DNA of 64,000 nucleotides from Vulcaniibacterium gelatinicum (GTDB lineage: Bacteria > Pseudomonadota > Gammaproteobacteria > Xanthomonadales > Xanthomonadaceae): assembly GCF_008033445.1 (NCBI RefSeq), contig NZ_VNKO01000008.1, positions 51,950 through 115,949 of the forward strand, read 5' to 3'. This document shows positions 40,484 through 50,011 of the stretch, one piece after another. The first letter of the stretch is position 1. Every line of letters starts with the position of its first letter. The notes under the pieces were generated by a model. That model ran no database searches, had not been told where the DNA came from, and was given only the letters and a program-made list of their open reading frames with translations. The position numbers and the translations under genes were made by a program.

Positions 40484-40506
40484 CCCCCGTGCGCGGGGGC
40501 TCTTTT
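40484..40506 (+). terminator. Rho-independent terminator after ttcA
   Basis: CCCCCG (40484-40489) pairs with CGGGGG (40494-40499) across a 4-base loop and is followed by CTCTTTT. It separates ttcA from rdgC. Confidence 0.65.
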
Positions 40507-40524
40507 CCCTTTGCCGGACCTTCG

Positions 40525-41430
40525 ATGTTCTTCCGCAACCTGACCTGCTTCCGCTTCCCCGCCTCGCTCGACCTCGCCGACCTCGAATCCCGCCTCGCCG
40601 ACTGCGCGCTCAAGCCGGTCGGGCCGCTGGAGCCGTCCTCGCGCGGCTTCGTTCCGCCGTTCGGCCGCGACGCCGAGGCCTACGCGCACCGGGTCGGCAA
40701 CGCGGTCTGGCTCAGCGTCGGCGGCGAGGACCGCCTGCTGCCGGCGGCGGTGGTCAACGACCAGCTGGCGAAGAAGCTGGCCGCGCTCGAAGAGCGGGAA
40801 GGCCGCAAGCCCGGCGGCCGCGCGCGCAAGCGCCTGAAGGAGGAGCTGGTGCAGGAGCTGCTGCCGCGCGCGTTCGTGCGCCCCACCCGCACCGACGCCC
40901 TGCTCGACCTCGGCCACGGCGTGTGCGTGGTGGACACCGCCTCGCGCAAGACCGGCGAGGCGGTGGTGTCCGAGATCCGGCGCGCGCTCGGCAGCTTCCC
41001 GGCGCTGCCGCTCAACGCCGAGGTCGCGCCGCGCGGCGTGCTCACCGGCTGGCTCGCCGGCGATCCGCTGCCGGCCGGGCTCGCCCTCGGCGACGAGTGC
41101 GAACTGCGCGACCCGGCCGACCAGGGCGCGGTGGTCAAGGTGCAGCGCATGGAGCTGCAGTCGGACGAGATCGCGCGCCACCTCGAGGCCGGCAAGCAGG
41201 TCGCGCGCCTGGCCCTGACCCTCGACGACCACGTCTCGTTCGTGCTCGGCGAGGACCTGGTGGTGCGCAAGTTCAAGCTGCTCGACGGCGCGGTGGACCA
41301 GCTCGAATCGAGCGAGCGTGAGGACCTGCGCGCCGAGCTCGACGCCCGCTTCGCGCTGATGGCCGGCGAGTTCGAGCGCCTGTTCGCGGTGCTCGAGGCC
41401 GCGCTGAAGCTGTCGAAGGCCGAGGCCTGA
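40525..41430 (+). CDS. rdgC: recombination-associated protein RdgC
   Basis: This 301-residue ring-forming DNA-binding protein limits RecA action. The N-terminus MFFRNLTCFRF and the FVPPFGRD segment are characteristic, as are DALLDLGHGVCVVDTASRKT, LTGWLAG and the helical C-terminus. Length matches the family. It stands between ttcA and the YgjP-type gene with short gaps. Confidence 0.96.
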   Translation: MFFRNLTCFRFPASLDLADLESRLADCALKPVGPLEPSSRGFVPPFGRDAEAYAHRVGNAVWLSVGGEDRLLPAAVVNDQLAKKLAALEEREGRKPGGRARKRLKEELVQELLPRAFVRPTRTDALLDLGHGVCVVDTASRKTGEAVVSEIRRALGSFPALPLNAEVAPRGVLTGWLAGDPLPAGLALGDECELRDPADQGAVVKVQRMELQSDEIARHLEAGKQVARLALTLDDHVSFVLGEDLVVRKFKLLDGAVDQLESSEREDLRAELDARFALMAGEFERLFAVLEAALKLSKAEA

Positions 41431-41444
41431 GCGCCCCGGCGCCC

Positions 41445-41457
41445 TACACTGCGCGCA
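41445..41457 (+). promoter_or_regulatory. -10-like hexamer abutting YgjP-type gene
   Basis: TACACT (41445-41450) is followed by six bases and ATG at 41457. No ribosome-binding site lies between, so a leaderless transcript is possible. Confidence 0.38.
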
Positions 41458-42239
41458 TGCCCCATCCGCTCCGTCGCCTGCTCGCGCCGCCGGCGCGCGT
41501 CATCGAACGTGACGCCTTCGCGCTGCGCCTCCCGGACGGCCGCGAGGTCGAGATCACGCGCGTGCGCCACCCGCGCGCGCGCCGGCTGAAACTGTCGGTG
41601 GACGACCGCGGCGCACGCCTGACCCTGCCGCCGCGGGTCAGCCTGAGCGCCGGCGAGCGCTTCGTGCACGACCACCGCGACTGGCTGCTGCGCCAGCTCG
41701 ACCGTTTCGCCCAGGCGCCGCTGCCGGCGCTGCAGCGCTGGGCCACCGCCCGCCTGCCGCTGCGCGGCGCCGACCTGCCGCTGCACTGGCAGCAGGCGCG
41801 CTGCGTGCGCCTGCGCAGCGGGGAAGGGGCACTGCACTTCGATCTGTCCGCGCGCGCCGGCGACGCCACCCTGCGCCGCGCCCTGCGCGACTTCTACGAA
41901 GGCGAGGCCCGCGCCGACCTCGGCCGCTGGCTGCCGAAGTACCTTCCGACCCTGCCGCGCCCGCCGCGCCGCGTGCTGTTCAAGCCGATGCGCTCGCAAT
42001 GGGGCTCGCTCGCCCCCGACGGCACCGTCGCCCTCGACCTCGCCCTCGCCCTCGCCCGCCCGACGGCGTTCGAGTACGTGCTGGTGCACGAACTCTGCCA
42101 CCTGATCCGCGCCGACCACTCGCGCGCCTTCTGGCGCGAGGTCGAACACCGCTTCCCCGCCTGGCGCGACGAACGCGACTACCTGCACGCCGAAGGCCGG
42201 CGTCTGAAGGCCACCCTGCACGCCCTGCTCGGCGGCTGA
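41457..42239 (+). CDS. YgjP-like (DUF45/M48) metallopeptidase
   Basis: This 260-residue putative zinc protease has the motif VLVHELCHLIRADHSRAFW (HELCH plus a downstream His ligand) near residue 205. The preceding MRSQWGSLAPDG is the conserved W-G-S block of the DUF45 family. There is no signal peptide, so it is probably cytosolic. The substrate is unknown. It is downstream of rdgC and convergent with the hydrolase/hemH pair. Confidence 0.9.
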   Translation: MPHPLRRLLAPPARVIERDAFALRLPDGREVEITRVRHPRARRLKLSVDDRGARLTLPPRVSLSAGERFVHDHRDWLLRQLDRFAQAPLPALQRWATARLPLRGADLPLHWQQARCVRLRSGEGALHFDLSARAGDATLRRALRDFYEGEARADLGRWLPKYLPTLPRPPRRVLFKPMRSQWGSLAPDGTVALDLALALARPTAFEYVLVHELCHLIRADHSRAFWREVEHRFPAWRDERDYLHAEGRRLKATLHALLGG

Positions 42240-42274
42240 CGCCGGCTGCGTGACAACGCGGGCGTCCCGTGTGC

Positions 42275-42362
42275 CCGGTGTCCGCGCGGGACCGTCGGCG
42301 GCATGGATGCCGCCGACGAGCCTCCATGGATGGATTCACGGCGTGTCCCGCGCGGACACCGG
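42275..42362. repeat. nested palindromic intergenic element
   Basis: An outer perfect 18-bp inverted repeat (42275-42292 and 42345-42362, starting CCGGTGTCCG) encloses an inner perfect 12-bp hairpin with a 2-base loop (CGTCGGCGGCAT, 42293-42304, with 42307-42318). It lies between convergent stops at 42239 and 42425. It may terminate transcription in both directions, and its design suggests a REP/MITE-like family. Only one copy is in the window. Confidence 0.6.
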
Positions 42363-42424
42363 ATACATGGGATGCCCCCAGCAATGCATGGCAGCCCCAC
42401 AACCGCACAGGCGCACGCGAGCAC

Positions 42425-43276
42425 TCACCCGCCCAGGAAAAACTCCCCGATCGCCGCCGCCACCGCGTCCGGCTGCTCCATGTGCAGATGGTGCCCGCCC
42501 GCCAGCACCACCGTCTCCCCGCGCGCCAGCAACCCCGCCCGCTCCCGCCGCAACGGCTCCGGGAAATACGGCTGCGGCGGATCGGCATAGATCACCCGCA
42601 CCGGACAGACGATGTTCGCCAGCAGATCCCGCACCTGCGCCTCGAGCATGCGCACCGCCGTGGTGATCGTCAGGCGCTGGTCCGTGCTCCACACCCACCC
42701 GTCCTCCACCGGCCGCACCCCGCGCTCGACCAGCAACCGCGCCACCGGCTCCGACAACCCGTTGGCCTGCATCCGCGCCCGCACCGCCGTCGCCACGTCC
42801 GGGAACACCCGCAACGCCTTGTCCCGCAACGCCCGCCGCGCCGCCACCGCCTCGCGCAACCGCGCCGTGGTGTGCTCGGCCGTGTCCGAGAGCGCCCCCA
42901 GCGCCTCGATCGCCACGAACCGCGTCACCCGCTCCGGCGCCGCCGCGCACAGGATGCTGCCGATCGCCGCTCCCATCGAATGCCCGAGCACCGCGAACCG
43001 CGCCCAGCCCAGCGCGTCGGCCGCATCCAGCAGCGTGTGCACCGTGCCCGGCAGCGAATACTCCGCCGCCGCCGGCAGATGCGGGCTGCGCCCGTGCCCC
43101 GGCAGATCCAGCGCCACCAACTCCACGCCGCGCAGATACGGCGCCAGCGGCACGAAGCTGGCCGCATTGTCCAGCCAGCCGTGCAGCGCCAGCACCGGCA
43201 CGCCGCCCTCGCCGCCGCGCAAGGCCGCCAGCGGCCCGAACGGCGTCGGCACCACGGTCTCGCTGAGCACGCTCAC
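42425..43276 (-). CDS. alpha/beta hydrolase
   Basis: This 283-residue alpha/beta-fold hydrolase has the oxyanion region [13 protein letters not shown], the nucleophile elbow [10 protein letters not shown] and a catalytic His in [10 protein letters not shown]. The acid is probably in the VRVIYADPP area. The GTG start at 43276 overlaps the hemH stop as GTGA, with GGAGG seven bases upstream. An in-frame reading through hemH is rejected. The substrate is unknown. It is co-translated with hemH. Confidence 0.9.
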   Translation of the reverse strand: MSVLSETVVPTPFGPLAALRGGEGGVPVLALHGWLDNAASFVPLAPYLRGVELVALDLPGHGRSPHLPAAAEYSLPGTVHTLLDAADALGWARFAVLGHSMGAAIGSILCAAAPERVTRFVAIEALGALSDTAEHTTARLREAVAARRALRDKALRVFPDVATAVRARMQANGLSEPVARLLVERGVRPVEDGWVWSTDQRLTITTAVRMLEAQVRDLLANIVCPVRVIYADPPQPYFPEPLRRERAGLLARGETVVLAGGHHLHMEQPDAVAAAIGEFFLGG

Positions 43277-44259
43277 GGCCACGCCTCCAGCGCCCGCCGC
43301 GCCACCGCCGCCAGCGCCTGCGCGTGCGCCGGCGACGCATTCAGGCACGGGATGTAGCGCAGCGCCTCGCCGCCGGCGGCGCGGAACGTCTCCGCCCCGC
43401 CCAGCGCGATCTCCTCCAGCGTCTCCAGGCAATCCACCGCGAAGCCCGGACACAGTACGTCGAGCCGGCGCACCCCGCGCGCGGGCAGCGCCTGCAGCAC
43501 CTCGACGGTGTACGGCTGCAGCCAGCGTTCGCGGCCGAACCGCGACTGGAACGCGACCGTGTACGCCTCCGGCGCCAGGCCCAGCGCCGCCGCCAGCGCA
43601 CGCGCGCCGGCTGCGCACTGCGCCGCGTACGGATCGCCCGCGTCCACCAGCCGCTGCGGGATGCCGTGGAACGACAGCAGCAGATGCTCGCCGCGCCCGT
43701 GCGCGGCCCAGTGCGCGCGCACACTGGCGGCGAGCGCGGCGATCCATTCCGGCGCGAGGTGGTAGTCGCCGACCACGCGCACCGCGAACCCGGCCCCGGC
43801 CTGCGCCCGCGCCACGTCCTCCACCGAAGCCGTGGTGGTGGTCGAGTACTGCGGATACAGCGGCAGCAGCAGCGCGCGGCGCACGCCTTCGCCGCGCAGC
43901 CGCGCCAGGGTGCCCGCCAGCGCCGGCATGCCGTAGCGCATCGCGGGCACCACCCGCAGCGCCGGCAGCACGGCCTGCACCGCGTCGGCCAGGCCGCGCG
44001 TGTACACCGTCAGCGGCGAGCCGCCGTCGAGCCAGATCTGCGCGTATTTCTCCGCCACCTTCGGCGCGCGCAGCGGCAGGATCAGCCCGCGCAGCAGCGG
44101 CTGCCACAGCCAGCGCGGGAGTTGCACCACGCGCGGATCGGACAGGAACTCGGCCAGGTAGCGCCGCACCGCCGGCGCGGTCGGTGCATCCGGCGTGCCG
44201 AGGTTGACCAGGACCAGCGCGGTGTCGGCGGGAATGTCGGCATCGGGGCGCATCGGCAT
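43273..44259 (-). CDS. hemH: ferrochelatase
   Basis: This 328-residue enzyme inserts Fe2+ into protoporphyrin IX in the last step of haem synthesis. It has [13 protein letters not shown] at the N-terminus, [13 protein letters not shown], the active-site His in [34 protein letters not shown] and [14 protein letters not shown]. Length is standard. It is followed directly by the hydrolase gene. Confidence 0.96.
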   Translation of the reverse strand: MPMRPDADIPADTALVLVNLGTPDAPTAPAVRRYLAEFLSDPRVVQLPRWLWQPLLRGLILPLRAPKVAEKYAQIWLDGGSPLTVYTRGLADAVQAVLPALRVVPAMRYGMPALAGTLARLRGEGVRRALLLPLYPQYSTTTTASVEDVARAQAGAGFAVRVVGDYHLAPEWIAALAASVRAHWAAHGRGEHLLLSFHGIPQRLVDAGDPYAAQCAAGARALAAALGLAPEAYTVAFQSRFGRERWLQPYTVEVLQALPARGVRRLDVLCPGFAVDCLETLEEIALGGAETFRAAGGEALRYIPCLNASPAHAQALAAVARRALEAWP

Positions 44260-44356
44260 AGGATGACACGCGGCGCGGCACCGTCCGCGGTTCCTTGCCG
44301 GTTCATCCCCGCCTCACTAGCCTGCCCGCTGCACACCTCGTCCGGGAGCGAAGACC

Positions 44357-45202
44357 ATGCCTGCCACGCTGCGTTCCGTCGTGCTGTCCGTCGCCCTGAT
44401 CGTCGCCACCGCCGCCAGCGCCGCCGTCGCCGGCCCGCGCGAGGACGAGCGCGCGCGCAACGCGGTGCGGGTGCTGACCGAGATCCAGGCCATCCCCGAG
44501 AACGCGATCCCGGACAAGCTGCTCGACGAGGCGCACGCGATCGTGGTCGTGCCGGACACGATCAAGGCCGGCCTGGTGCTCGGCGGCCGCCGCGGTCACG
44601 GCCTGATGGCGGTGAAGACGCCCGACGGCACCTGGTCGAATCCGAGCTTCGTCAAGCTCACCGGCGCCAGCATCGGCTTCCAGGCCGGAGTGCAGTCGGC
44701 CGACGTGGTGCTGGTGTTCCGCAGCCAGCGCGGGGTGGAGTCGCTGGTCAACGGCAAGTTCACCCTCGGCGCGGATGCCGGCATCGCCGCCGGTCCGGTC
44801 GGGCGCAACGCCAGCGCCGCCACCGACGGCGAGATGCAGGCCGAGATCTGGTCCTGGTCGCGCGCCCGCGGCCTGTTCGCCGGGGTCGCCCTCGACGGCG
44901 CGGTGCTGGCGATCGACGATGCGGCCAACCAGGCCGTGTACGGCCGCGACACCACCCCGCGCATGATCTTCGAGGGCCGCGCGCCGCAGCCGCCGTCGCC
45001 GGCGGTGGTCGCCTTCCGCGACCAGCTGGAGGAAGCCAGTGCCGCCGCCCGCGCCAACCGCGGCACCGCCGCGCCGGCCCGGGCCGCGACCCCGGCCGCA
45101 ACCACCGCGCCCGCGCCGGCCAGCACCGGGCCGGTCGGCGCGGGCTTCGAGCCGGTCCGGGACACCCCGGCCAAGGTCGAGCCCCTGCCCGAGACGCCGT
45201 GA
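44357..45202 (+). CDS. secreted SYLF-domain (Ysc84-like) lipid-binding protein
   Basis: This 281-residue protein has a signal peptide (about 1-25, ending ASAAVAG) and a SYLF domain (about 35-215): IVVVPDTIKAGLVLGGRRGHG, FVKLTGASIGFQAGVQSADVV and FTLGADAGIAAGPVGRNA. The family binds phosphoinositides in eukaryotes; bacterial roles are unclear. An Ala/Pro-rich tail follows. GGGAG precedes the ATG. It is divergent from hemH. Confidence 0.88.
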   Translation: MPATLRSVVLSVALIVATAASAAVAGPREDERARNAVRVLTEIQAIPENAIPDKLLDEAHAIVVVPDTIKAGLVLGGRRGHGLMAVKTPDGTWSNPSFVKLTGASIGFQAGVQSADVVLVFRSQRGVESLVNGKFTLGADAGIAAGPVGRNASAATDGEMQAEIWSWSRARGLFAGVALDGAVLAIDDAANQAVYGRDTTPRMIFEGRAPQPPSPAVVAFRDQLEEASAAARANRGTAAPARAATPAATTAPAPASTGPVGAGFEPVRDTPAKVEPLPETP

Positions 45203-45271
45203 CCAATCGCCGGGGCGGTGCCGGAGCCGCTGCGGTATTCTTGCCTTCTCCCCTCCCGCTAGGCGACGTCC

Positions 45272-45496
45272 ATGGGCTCATTCAGCATCTGGCACTGGCT
45301 GATCGTGCTGCTGATCGTGCTGCTGCTCTTCGGCACCAAGCGCCTGAAGAACGTCGGCCAGGATCTCGGCGAGGCCATCAAGGGCTTCAAGAAAGGCATG
45401 CAGGACGAGGACACGCCGCCCGCGCGCCTGGGTCACGACGAGTCCGCGCGCAAGGACGGCGAGCGCGAACGCGAGCGCGACGACGCCGCCCGCTGA
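45272..45496 (+). CDS. tatA: twin-arginine translocase subunit TatA
   Basis: This 74-residue protein has the N-terminal helix [19 protein letters not shown], then the amphipathic helix [18 protein letters not shown] with the FG-K hinge, and a charged tail. It forms the protein-conducting component for folded proteins. TATTCT at 45236-45241 is a plausible -10. It is the first gene of tatABC. Confidence 0.95.
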   Translation: MGSFSIWHWLIVLLIVLLLFGTKRLKNVGQDLGEAIKGFKKGMQDEDTPPARLGHDESARKDGERERERDDAAR

Positions 45497-45524
45497 CCCC
45501 GCCGCGGCCTGACGCCCCGCCGCG

Positions 45525-45854
45525 ATGTTCGACATCGGCTTCTTCGAACTGCTGGTGATCGCGGTGGTCGCGCTGCTCGTGCTCGGCCCCGAGCGCCTGC
45601 CCAAGGCCGCGCGCTTCGCCGGGCTGTGGGTGCGGCGCGCGCGCGCCCACTGGTATGCGGTCAAGGCCGAGCTCGAACGCGACCTCGCCGCCGAGGAACT
45701 GCAGCGCAGCCTGCGCGAGACCCAGGACGCGCTGCGCCGCACCGAAGGCGAGCTGCGCGAGGCCGGCGCCGCCGCGCGCCGCGAGCTCGACGCCGCCGCG
45801 CAGGACGCGGTCCCGCCCGCGCCACCGCCCGCCGACGACGATGTCCGCCGCTGA
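45525..45854 (+). CDS. tatB: twin-arginine translocase subunit TatB
   Basis: This 109-residue protein has the TatB start MFDIGFFELLVIAVVALLVL and GPERLPKAAR, then a long charged helix. It forms the signal-binding complex with TatC. It lies 28 bases after tatA and overlaps tatC by 14 bases. Confidence 0.95.
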   Translation: MFDIGFFELLVIAVVALLVLGPERLPKAARFAGLWVRRARAHWYAVKAELERDLAAEELQRSLRETQDALRRTEGELREAGAAARRELDAAAQDAVPPAPPPADDDVRR

Positions 45855-46599
45855 CCCCGCCCCGCCCACCCGCCTGGTGGACCATCTGCTGGAACTGCGC
45901 GCGCGCCTGATGCGCGCGGTGGCCGGGCTGCTGCTCGCGTTCGTGGCCCTGCTGCCGTTCGCCAACACGCTCTACGCCTGGCTGGCGCGGCCGCTGCTGG
46001 CCAAGCTGCCGGCCGGCGGCCAGCTGATCGCGGTCGAGGTCGCCTCGCCGTTCTTCGCCCCGCTCAAGCTCGCCTTCTTCGTCGCCCTGGTGCTGGCGAT
46101 GCCGTGGCTGCTGTACCAGGCCTGGGCCTTCGTCGCCCCCGGCCTGTACGCGCGCGAGAAGCGGCTGGCGCTGCCGCTGCTGGCGTCGGCACTGACGCTG
46201 TTCTACGCCGGCTGCGCGTTCGCCTACTTCCTGGTGCTGCCGGCGGTGTTCGGCTTCCTCACCGCGGTCACCCCGGAAGGCGTGGCGATGATGACCGACA
46301 TCCACGCCTACCTCGATTTCGTGCTGGTGATCTTCCTCGCCTTCGGCCTGAGCTTCGAGCTGCCGGTGGCGCTGGTGATCCTGAGCCTGCTCGGCTGGGT
46401 GACGCCGGCGCAGCTGCGCGAGGCGCGCGGCTACGCGATCGTCGGCATCTTCGTGATCGCGGCGATCGTCACCCCGCCCGACGTGGTCTCGCAGCTGCTG
46501 CTGGCGATCCCGATGTGCCTGCTGTACGAGCTGGGCATCGTCGCCGCGCGCCTGCTGGCGCCGAAGCCGGCGACCGAGACGGACACGTCCGCACGATGA
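45841..46599 (+). CDS. tatC: twin-arginine translocase subunit TatC
   Basis: This 252-residue protein has six membrane helices and the TatC landmarks LVDHLLELRARLMRA, YQAWAFVAPGLYAREKR, SFELPVALVIL and ITPPD-like VTPPDVVSQ. It recognises the RR signal peptide. The start at 45841 lies inside the tatB end. The stop overlaps the RDD gene as ATGA. Confidence 0.95.
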   Translation: MSAADPAPPTRLVDHLLELRARLMRAVAGLLLAFVALLPFANTLYAWLARPLLAKLPAGGQLIAVEVASPFFAPLKLAFFVALVLAMPWLLYQAWAFVAPGLYAREKRLALPLLASALTLFYAGCAFAYFLVLPAVFGFLTAVTPEGVAMMTDIHAYLDFVLVIFLAFGLSFELPVALVILSLLGWVTPAQLREARGYAIVGIFVIAAIVTPPDVVSQLLLAIPMCLLYELGIVAARLLAPKPATETDTSAR

Positions 46600-47276
46600 A
46601 GCCGGCGGGGTTCTGGGTGCGCGCCGCGGCATGGACGCTCGATGCCGTGCCGACGTTCGCCCTGGCCGTGCTGCTGAGCCTGCCCTCGCTGCGCGCCCTG
46701 CCGGTGGCGCTGGCCCACGCCAGCCAGGCGCTGGCCGACACGCTGGCCCAGGCGCTGCTGCGCGCGCTCGAGCCAGGCGCCACGGGCCTGCTCGCACTGA
46801 TGGGGCTGTGGCGCGACCCTGCGCTGCTCGCCTCCGCCCGCGCGCTCACCCATGCCCTGCTCGCCGGACTGACGCCGACCCTGCTGTGGTTCGCGGCGCT
46901 GACCTGCGCCTGGCACGTGCTCGGCGAATGCAGCCGCTGGCACGCCACGCCCGGCAAGCGCGCGCTCGGGCTCACGGTGGCCGGCGCCGACGGCCGCGCG
47001 CCGGGCCCGGCGCGCAGCCTGCTGCGCAATCTGGCCGGGGCGCTGTCGTGGCTGAGTCTCAACCTCGGCCACCTGCTCGCGGCGCTGCCGCCCGCGCACC
47101 GCGCCCTGCACGACCGGCTCGCCGGCACCCAGGTGCTCGGCCCGGAGACGCCGCTGCCGCGCTGGGCCTGGGCCTGGCTCGCGCTGCAGGCGCTGCTCGG
47201 CCTGCTCGCGCTGGGCTGGGCCGCGGAGCGGCTGTCGGCGGCGCTCGAGGCGGCGCTGCTGCGCGCGCCGCTCTGA
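46596..47276 (+). CDS. RDD-family membrane protein
   Basis: This 226-residue membrane protein has three or four hydrophobic segments and the RDD-type signature ATPGKRALGLTVAGADG, then ALHDRLAGTQVL (conserved Asp/Arg). RDD function is not settled; some are Na+/H+ antiporter-like. It is translationally coupled to tatC, so it is the fourth gene of the tat operon here. Confidence 0.82.
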   Translation: MKPAGFWVRAAAWTLDAVPTFALAVLLSLPSLRALPVALAHASQALADTLAQALLRALEPGATGLLALMGLWRDPALLASARALTHALLAGLTPTLLWFAALTCAWHVLGECSRWHATPGKRALGLTVAGADGRAPGPARSLLRNLAGALSWLSLNLGHLLAALPPAHRALHDRLAGTQVLGPETPLPRWAWAWLALQALLGLLALGWAAERLSAALEAALLRAPL

Positions 47277-47285
47277 GCCGGCGCT

Positions 47286-48200
47286 TCAGACCGCGACCGC
47301 GTCGTTCCCGCCCGACGGCGGCGCGGCCTGGCCGCAGACGTCGCGCCAGAGGAAGTACATCACCCCGAACATCACCACGTAGGCCACCAGCATGGCGGCC
47401 AGGTACAGCGGCAGGCCGAGCACGATCCCGAGCCAGGCGCCGGCCGCCTTGGCCAGCAAGCCGATCACCAGCATCACCAGCACCAGCGCCACCGACAGCA
47501 CCAGCAACGCCGCCACCATCACCACCAGGAACACCAGCAGCGGCAGCAGGTTCTTGGCCGCGCCGGCCACGCCGTCGGCGAGCGCGCCGCCCAGGCCGCG
47601 TCCGCGCAGCGCGATCTGGCCCAGCCCGACCGCCTGCACCGCGAAGCCGAACAGGCCGATCACCAGCACCACCGCGAACGCCAGGCCGAAGCCCGCAGGC
47701 AGGCTCGTCGGCGGCGGCTGGCTGACGCCCTGCATCGAGGCGCGCAGGTTCTCCGCGTACCAGGCCAGGAAGTCCGGCGCCAGCCAGCCCACCAGGCCCG
47801 CGATCAGCAGGTTCTGCACCAGCGCGAGCAGGAGCACGAAGCCGATCGCGCGCGCGCTGGCGCCGGCGTCGCGGAACCCGCCGAACACGTCGGTGGCGCG
47901 CGCCGCGCGTCCGCTCTCGACCGCGTCCAGCAGGCGCATGTAGCCGACCATCAGCGCCGCCAGCACCAGCAGCAGGGCCAGCACCGTCACCAGCATCATC
48001 GCCAGCGCCAGGCCGGGGCCGGGCTTGAGCGCCAACTGCACTCCGCCCGTCAGCAGGCCGAGCGCGAGCACCGCCGCCAGCAGCGTGGCCAGCAGCAGCG
48101 CGGCGCCGCCGAAGATCGCGGCCGGATTGTGCCGGCCCAGGTTCAAGGCCTGCTTCAGCCAGCCGATGCCGGCCGCCGGCCCGAGTGTCCGTGTCGTCAT
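47286..48200 (-). CDS. BPSS1780-like multi-pass membrane protein
   Basis: This 304-residue integral membrane protein has about six hydrophobic segments. It opens with a GWLKQALNLGRHNPAAIF cytosolic lead and has FGGFRDAGASARAIGFVLLL in the middle, a pattern recalled from BPSS1780-family proteins. The function is unknown. GGGGAGAA precedes the ATG at 48200. It converges with the RDD gene, nine bases apart. Confidence 0.75.
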   Translation of the reverse strand: MTTRTLGPAAGIGWLKQALNLGRHNPAAIFGGAALLLATLLAAVLALGLLTGGVQLALKPGPGLALAMMLVTVLALLLVLAALMVGYMRLLDAVESGRAARATDVFGGFRDAGASARAIGFVLLLALVQNLLIAGLVGWLAPDFLAWYAENLRASMQGVSQPPPTSLPAGFGLAFAVVLVIGLFGFAVQAVGLGQIALRGRGLGGALADGVAGAAKNLLPLLVFLVVMVAALLVLSVALVLVMLVIGLLAKAAGAWLGIVLGLPLYLAAMLVAYVVMFGVMYFLWRDVCGQAAPPSGGNDAVAV

Positions 48201-48273
48201 GAACGTTCTCCCCACCTCGCGCCGCGGCTGCGGCGGCATGCCGGCCGCATCGTAAGCCAGAACGGGGGCGTTT

Positions 48274-48999
48274 TCAGCGCGGCCGCAGCCCGCGCGCGTG
48301 GCGCACGAAACGCCGCAGGACCTTGCGCGCGTACGGGGCGGCGCTGACCGCGCGCGCCAGCTGCTTGGCGCAGCGGCCCTCGCGCGCGAGCGCGTCGTGG
48401 CGCGCGTGCAGGTAGCCGCGCATGTGGGTGCCGCTGAACTCAGGGTGGAACTGCACGCCCCAGGCATGGTCGCGCCAGCGGAACGCGTGACAGTCGTCCT
48501 GCGCCGAGCGCGCCAGCACGGTGGCGCCCTCCGGCGCGCGCAGCACGCTCTGCAGGTGGGTGGCCTGGGCGGGGAAGCGGGGCGGCAGCCCGGCGAACAG
48601 GGGATCGGCGTGCGCGTGCGGATGCAGCTCGATCTGCACCGTGCCCATCTCGCGCCCGGTCGGGTTGTATCCGACCTCGCCGCCGAGCGCGTGCGCCAGC
48701 AGCTGGTGGCCGTAGCAGATGCCGAACACCGGCAGGCCGGCGTGCACCGCCTCGCGCAGCCAGTCGGCGGTGCGCTCGCTCCAGTCGTGGCGGTCGGTGA
48801 CCATTGCCGCCGAGCCGGTGACCAGCACCCCGGCGTAGCCCGCGCGGCGCGGCAGCGGGTCGCCGCGCTCGACCCGCACCACCGCCGCCTCGTCGCGGGC
48901 CAGCCCGGCGGCGACCCGGATCCAGTGGGCGAAGTCGCCGTGGCGGCGCATCGGTTCGACCGGGCGGCCGGTTTCGAGGATCAGGAACGGGGGGTGCAT
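48274..48999 (-). CDS. class I glutamine amidotransferase-like protein
   Basis: This 241-residue stand-alone GATase1 domain has the nucleophile elbow [17 protein letters not shown] (Cys), the oxyanion area [10 protein letters not shown] and the catalytic [11 protein letters not shown] (His, Glu). It resembles GuaA-N/YfeJ-type proteins without a synthetase partner. The substrate is unknown. The start [11 protein letters not shown] at 48999 is preferred. It is divergent from glyQ. Confidence 0.87.
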   Translation of the reverse strand: MHPPFLILETGRPVEPMRRHGDFAHWIRVAAGLARDEAAVVRVERGDPLPRRAGYAGVLVTGSAAMVTDRHDWSERTADWLREAVHAGLPVFGICYGHQLLAHALGGEVGYNPTGREMGTVQIELHPHAHADPLFAGLPPRFPAQATHLQSVLRAPEGATVLARSAQDDCHAFRWRDHAWGVQFHPEFSGTHMRGYLHARHDALAREGRCAKQLARAVSAAPYARKVLRRFVRHARGLRPR

Positions 49000-49059
49000 C
49001 GGCTCGCGGAAAGGCTTCGGAAGACGGACGCGCGCGCCGGCCGGCGCGGGGGCCGCCGC

Positions 49060-49065
49060 TATACT
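49060..49065 (+). promoter_or_regulatory. -10 element of glyQS
   Basis: TATACT at 49060-49065 stands out in a GC-rich gap and lies 37 bases before glyQ. No convincing -35 is seen. Confidence 0.45.
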
Positions 49066-49102
49066 AGCCCGCTTTTCCGCGCCCTTCCGGATCCCGATCA
49101 CG

Positions 49103-50011
49103 ATGCCCGGCCCCACCTTCCAGGACCTCATCGCCAGGCTCAACGGCTACTGGGCCGGACAGGGCTGCGTGCTGATCCAGCCGCTCGACCTGGAGGTCGG
49201 CGCCGGCACCTTCCACCCCGCCACCTTCCTGCGTGCGCTCGGCCCCGAGCCGTGGAACGCGGCCTACGTGCAGCCCTGCCGCCGCCCCACCGACGGCCGC
49301 TACGGCGAGAACCCCAACCGCCTGCAGCGCTACTACCAGTACCAGGTGGTGATGAAGCCGAGCCCCGACGACATCGTCGAGCGCTACTTCGGCTCGCTCA
49401 CCGCGCTCGGCATCGATCCGCTGGTGCACGACCTGCGCCTGGTCGAGGACAACTGGGAGTCGCCCACCCTCGGCGCCTGGGGCCTGGGCTGGGAGGTCTG
49501 GCTCAACGGCATGGAGATCACCCAGTTCACCTGGTTCCAGCAGGCCGGCGGCCTGGAGTGCCGGCCGGTGCTGGGCGAGATCACCTACGGCCTCGAGCGC
49601 CTGGCGATGTACCTGCAGAACGTGGACAACGTGTTCGACATCGTCTGGACCCACGGCCCCGACGGCAGCCCGGTGACCTACCGCGACGTGTACCACCAGA
49701 ACGAGGTCGAGCAGAGCGCGTACAACTTCGAGCATGCCGACGTGGCCGAGCTGTTCCACCGCTTCGACGCCTGCGAGGCCGAGGCGCTGAAGCTGGTCGG
49801 GCTCGGCCTGCCGCTGCCGGCCTACGACCAGGTGTGCAAGGCCAGCCACAGCTTCAACCTGCTCGACGCGCGCCGCGCGATCTCGGTCACCGAGCGCCAG
49901 CGCTACATCCTGCGCGTGCGCCGGCTGGCGCAGGCGGTGGCCGAGAGCTATTACGCACAGCGCGAGAAGCTCGGCTTCCCCGGCCTCAAGCGCGGCACGG
50001 AGGCGGCGTGA
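49103..50011 (+). CDS. glyQ: glycyl-tRNA synthetase alpha subunit
   Basis: This 302-residue class II catalytic subunit of the alpha2beta2 enzyme has [19 protein letters not shown] at the start, [33 protein letters not shown] and [12 protein letters not shown]. It charges tRNA-Gly. Its stop overlaps the glyS start as TGATG. Confidence 0.97.
   Translation: MPGPTFQDLIARLNGYWAGQGCVLIQPLDLEVGAGTFHPATFLRALGPEPWNAAYVQPCRRPTDGRYGENPNRLQRYYQYQVVMKPSPDDIVERYFGSLTALGIDPLVHDLRLVEDNWESPTLGAWGLGWEVWLNGMEITQFTWFQQAGGLECRPVLGEITYGLERLAMYLQNVDNVFDIVWTHGPDGSPVTYRDVYHQNEVEQSAYNFEHADVAELFHRFDACEAEALKLVGLGLPLPAYDQVCKASHSFNLLDARRAISVTERQRYILRVRRLAQAVAESYYAQREKLGFPGLKRGTEAA

Noticed and set aside
42425..44281. A 618-codon frame fusing hemH region and hydrolase
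   Set aside because: The upstream part is out of frame with hemH. The hydrolase has its own GTG start with GGAGG at the hemH stop.
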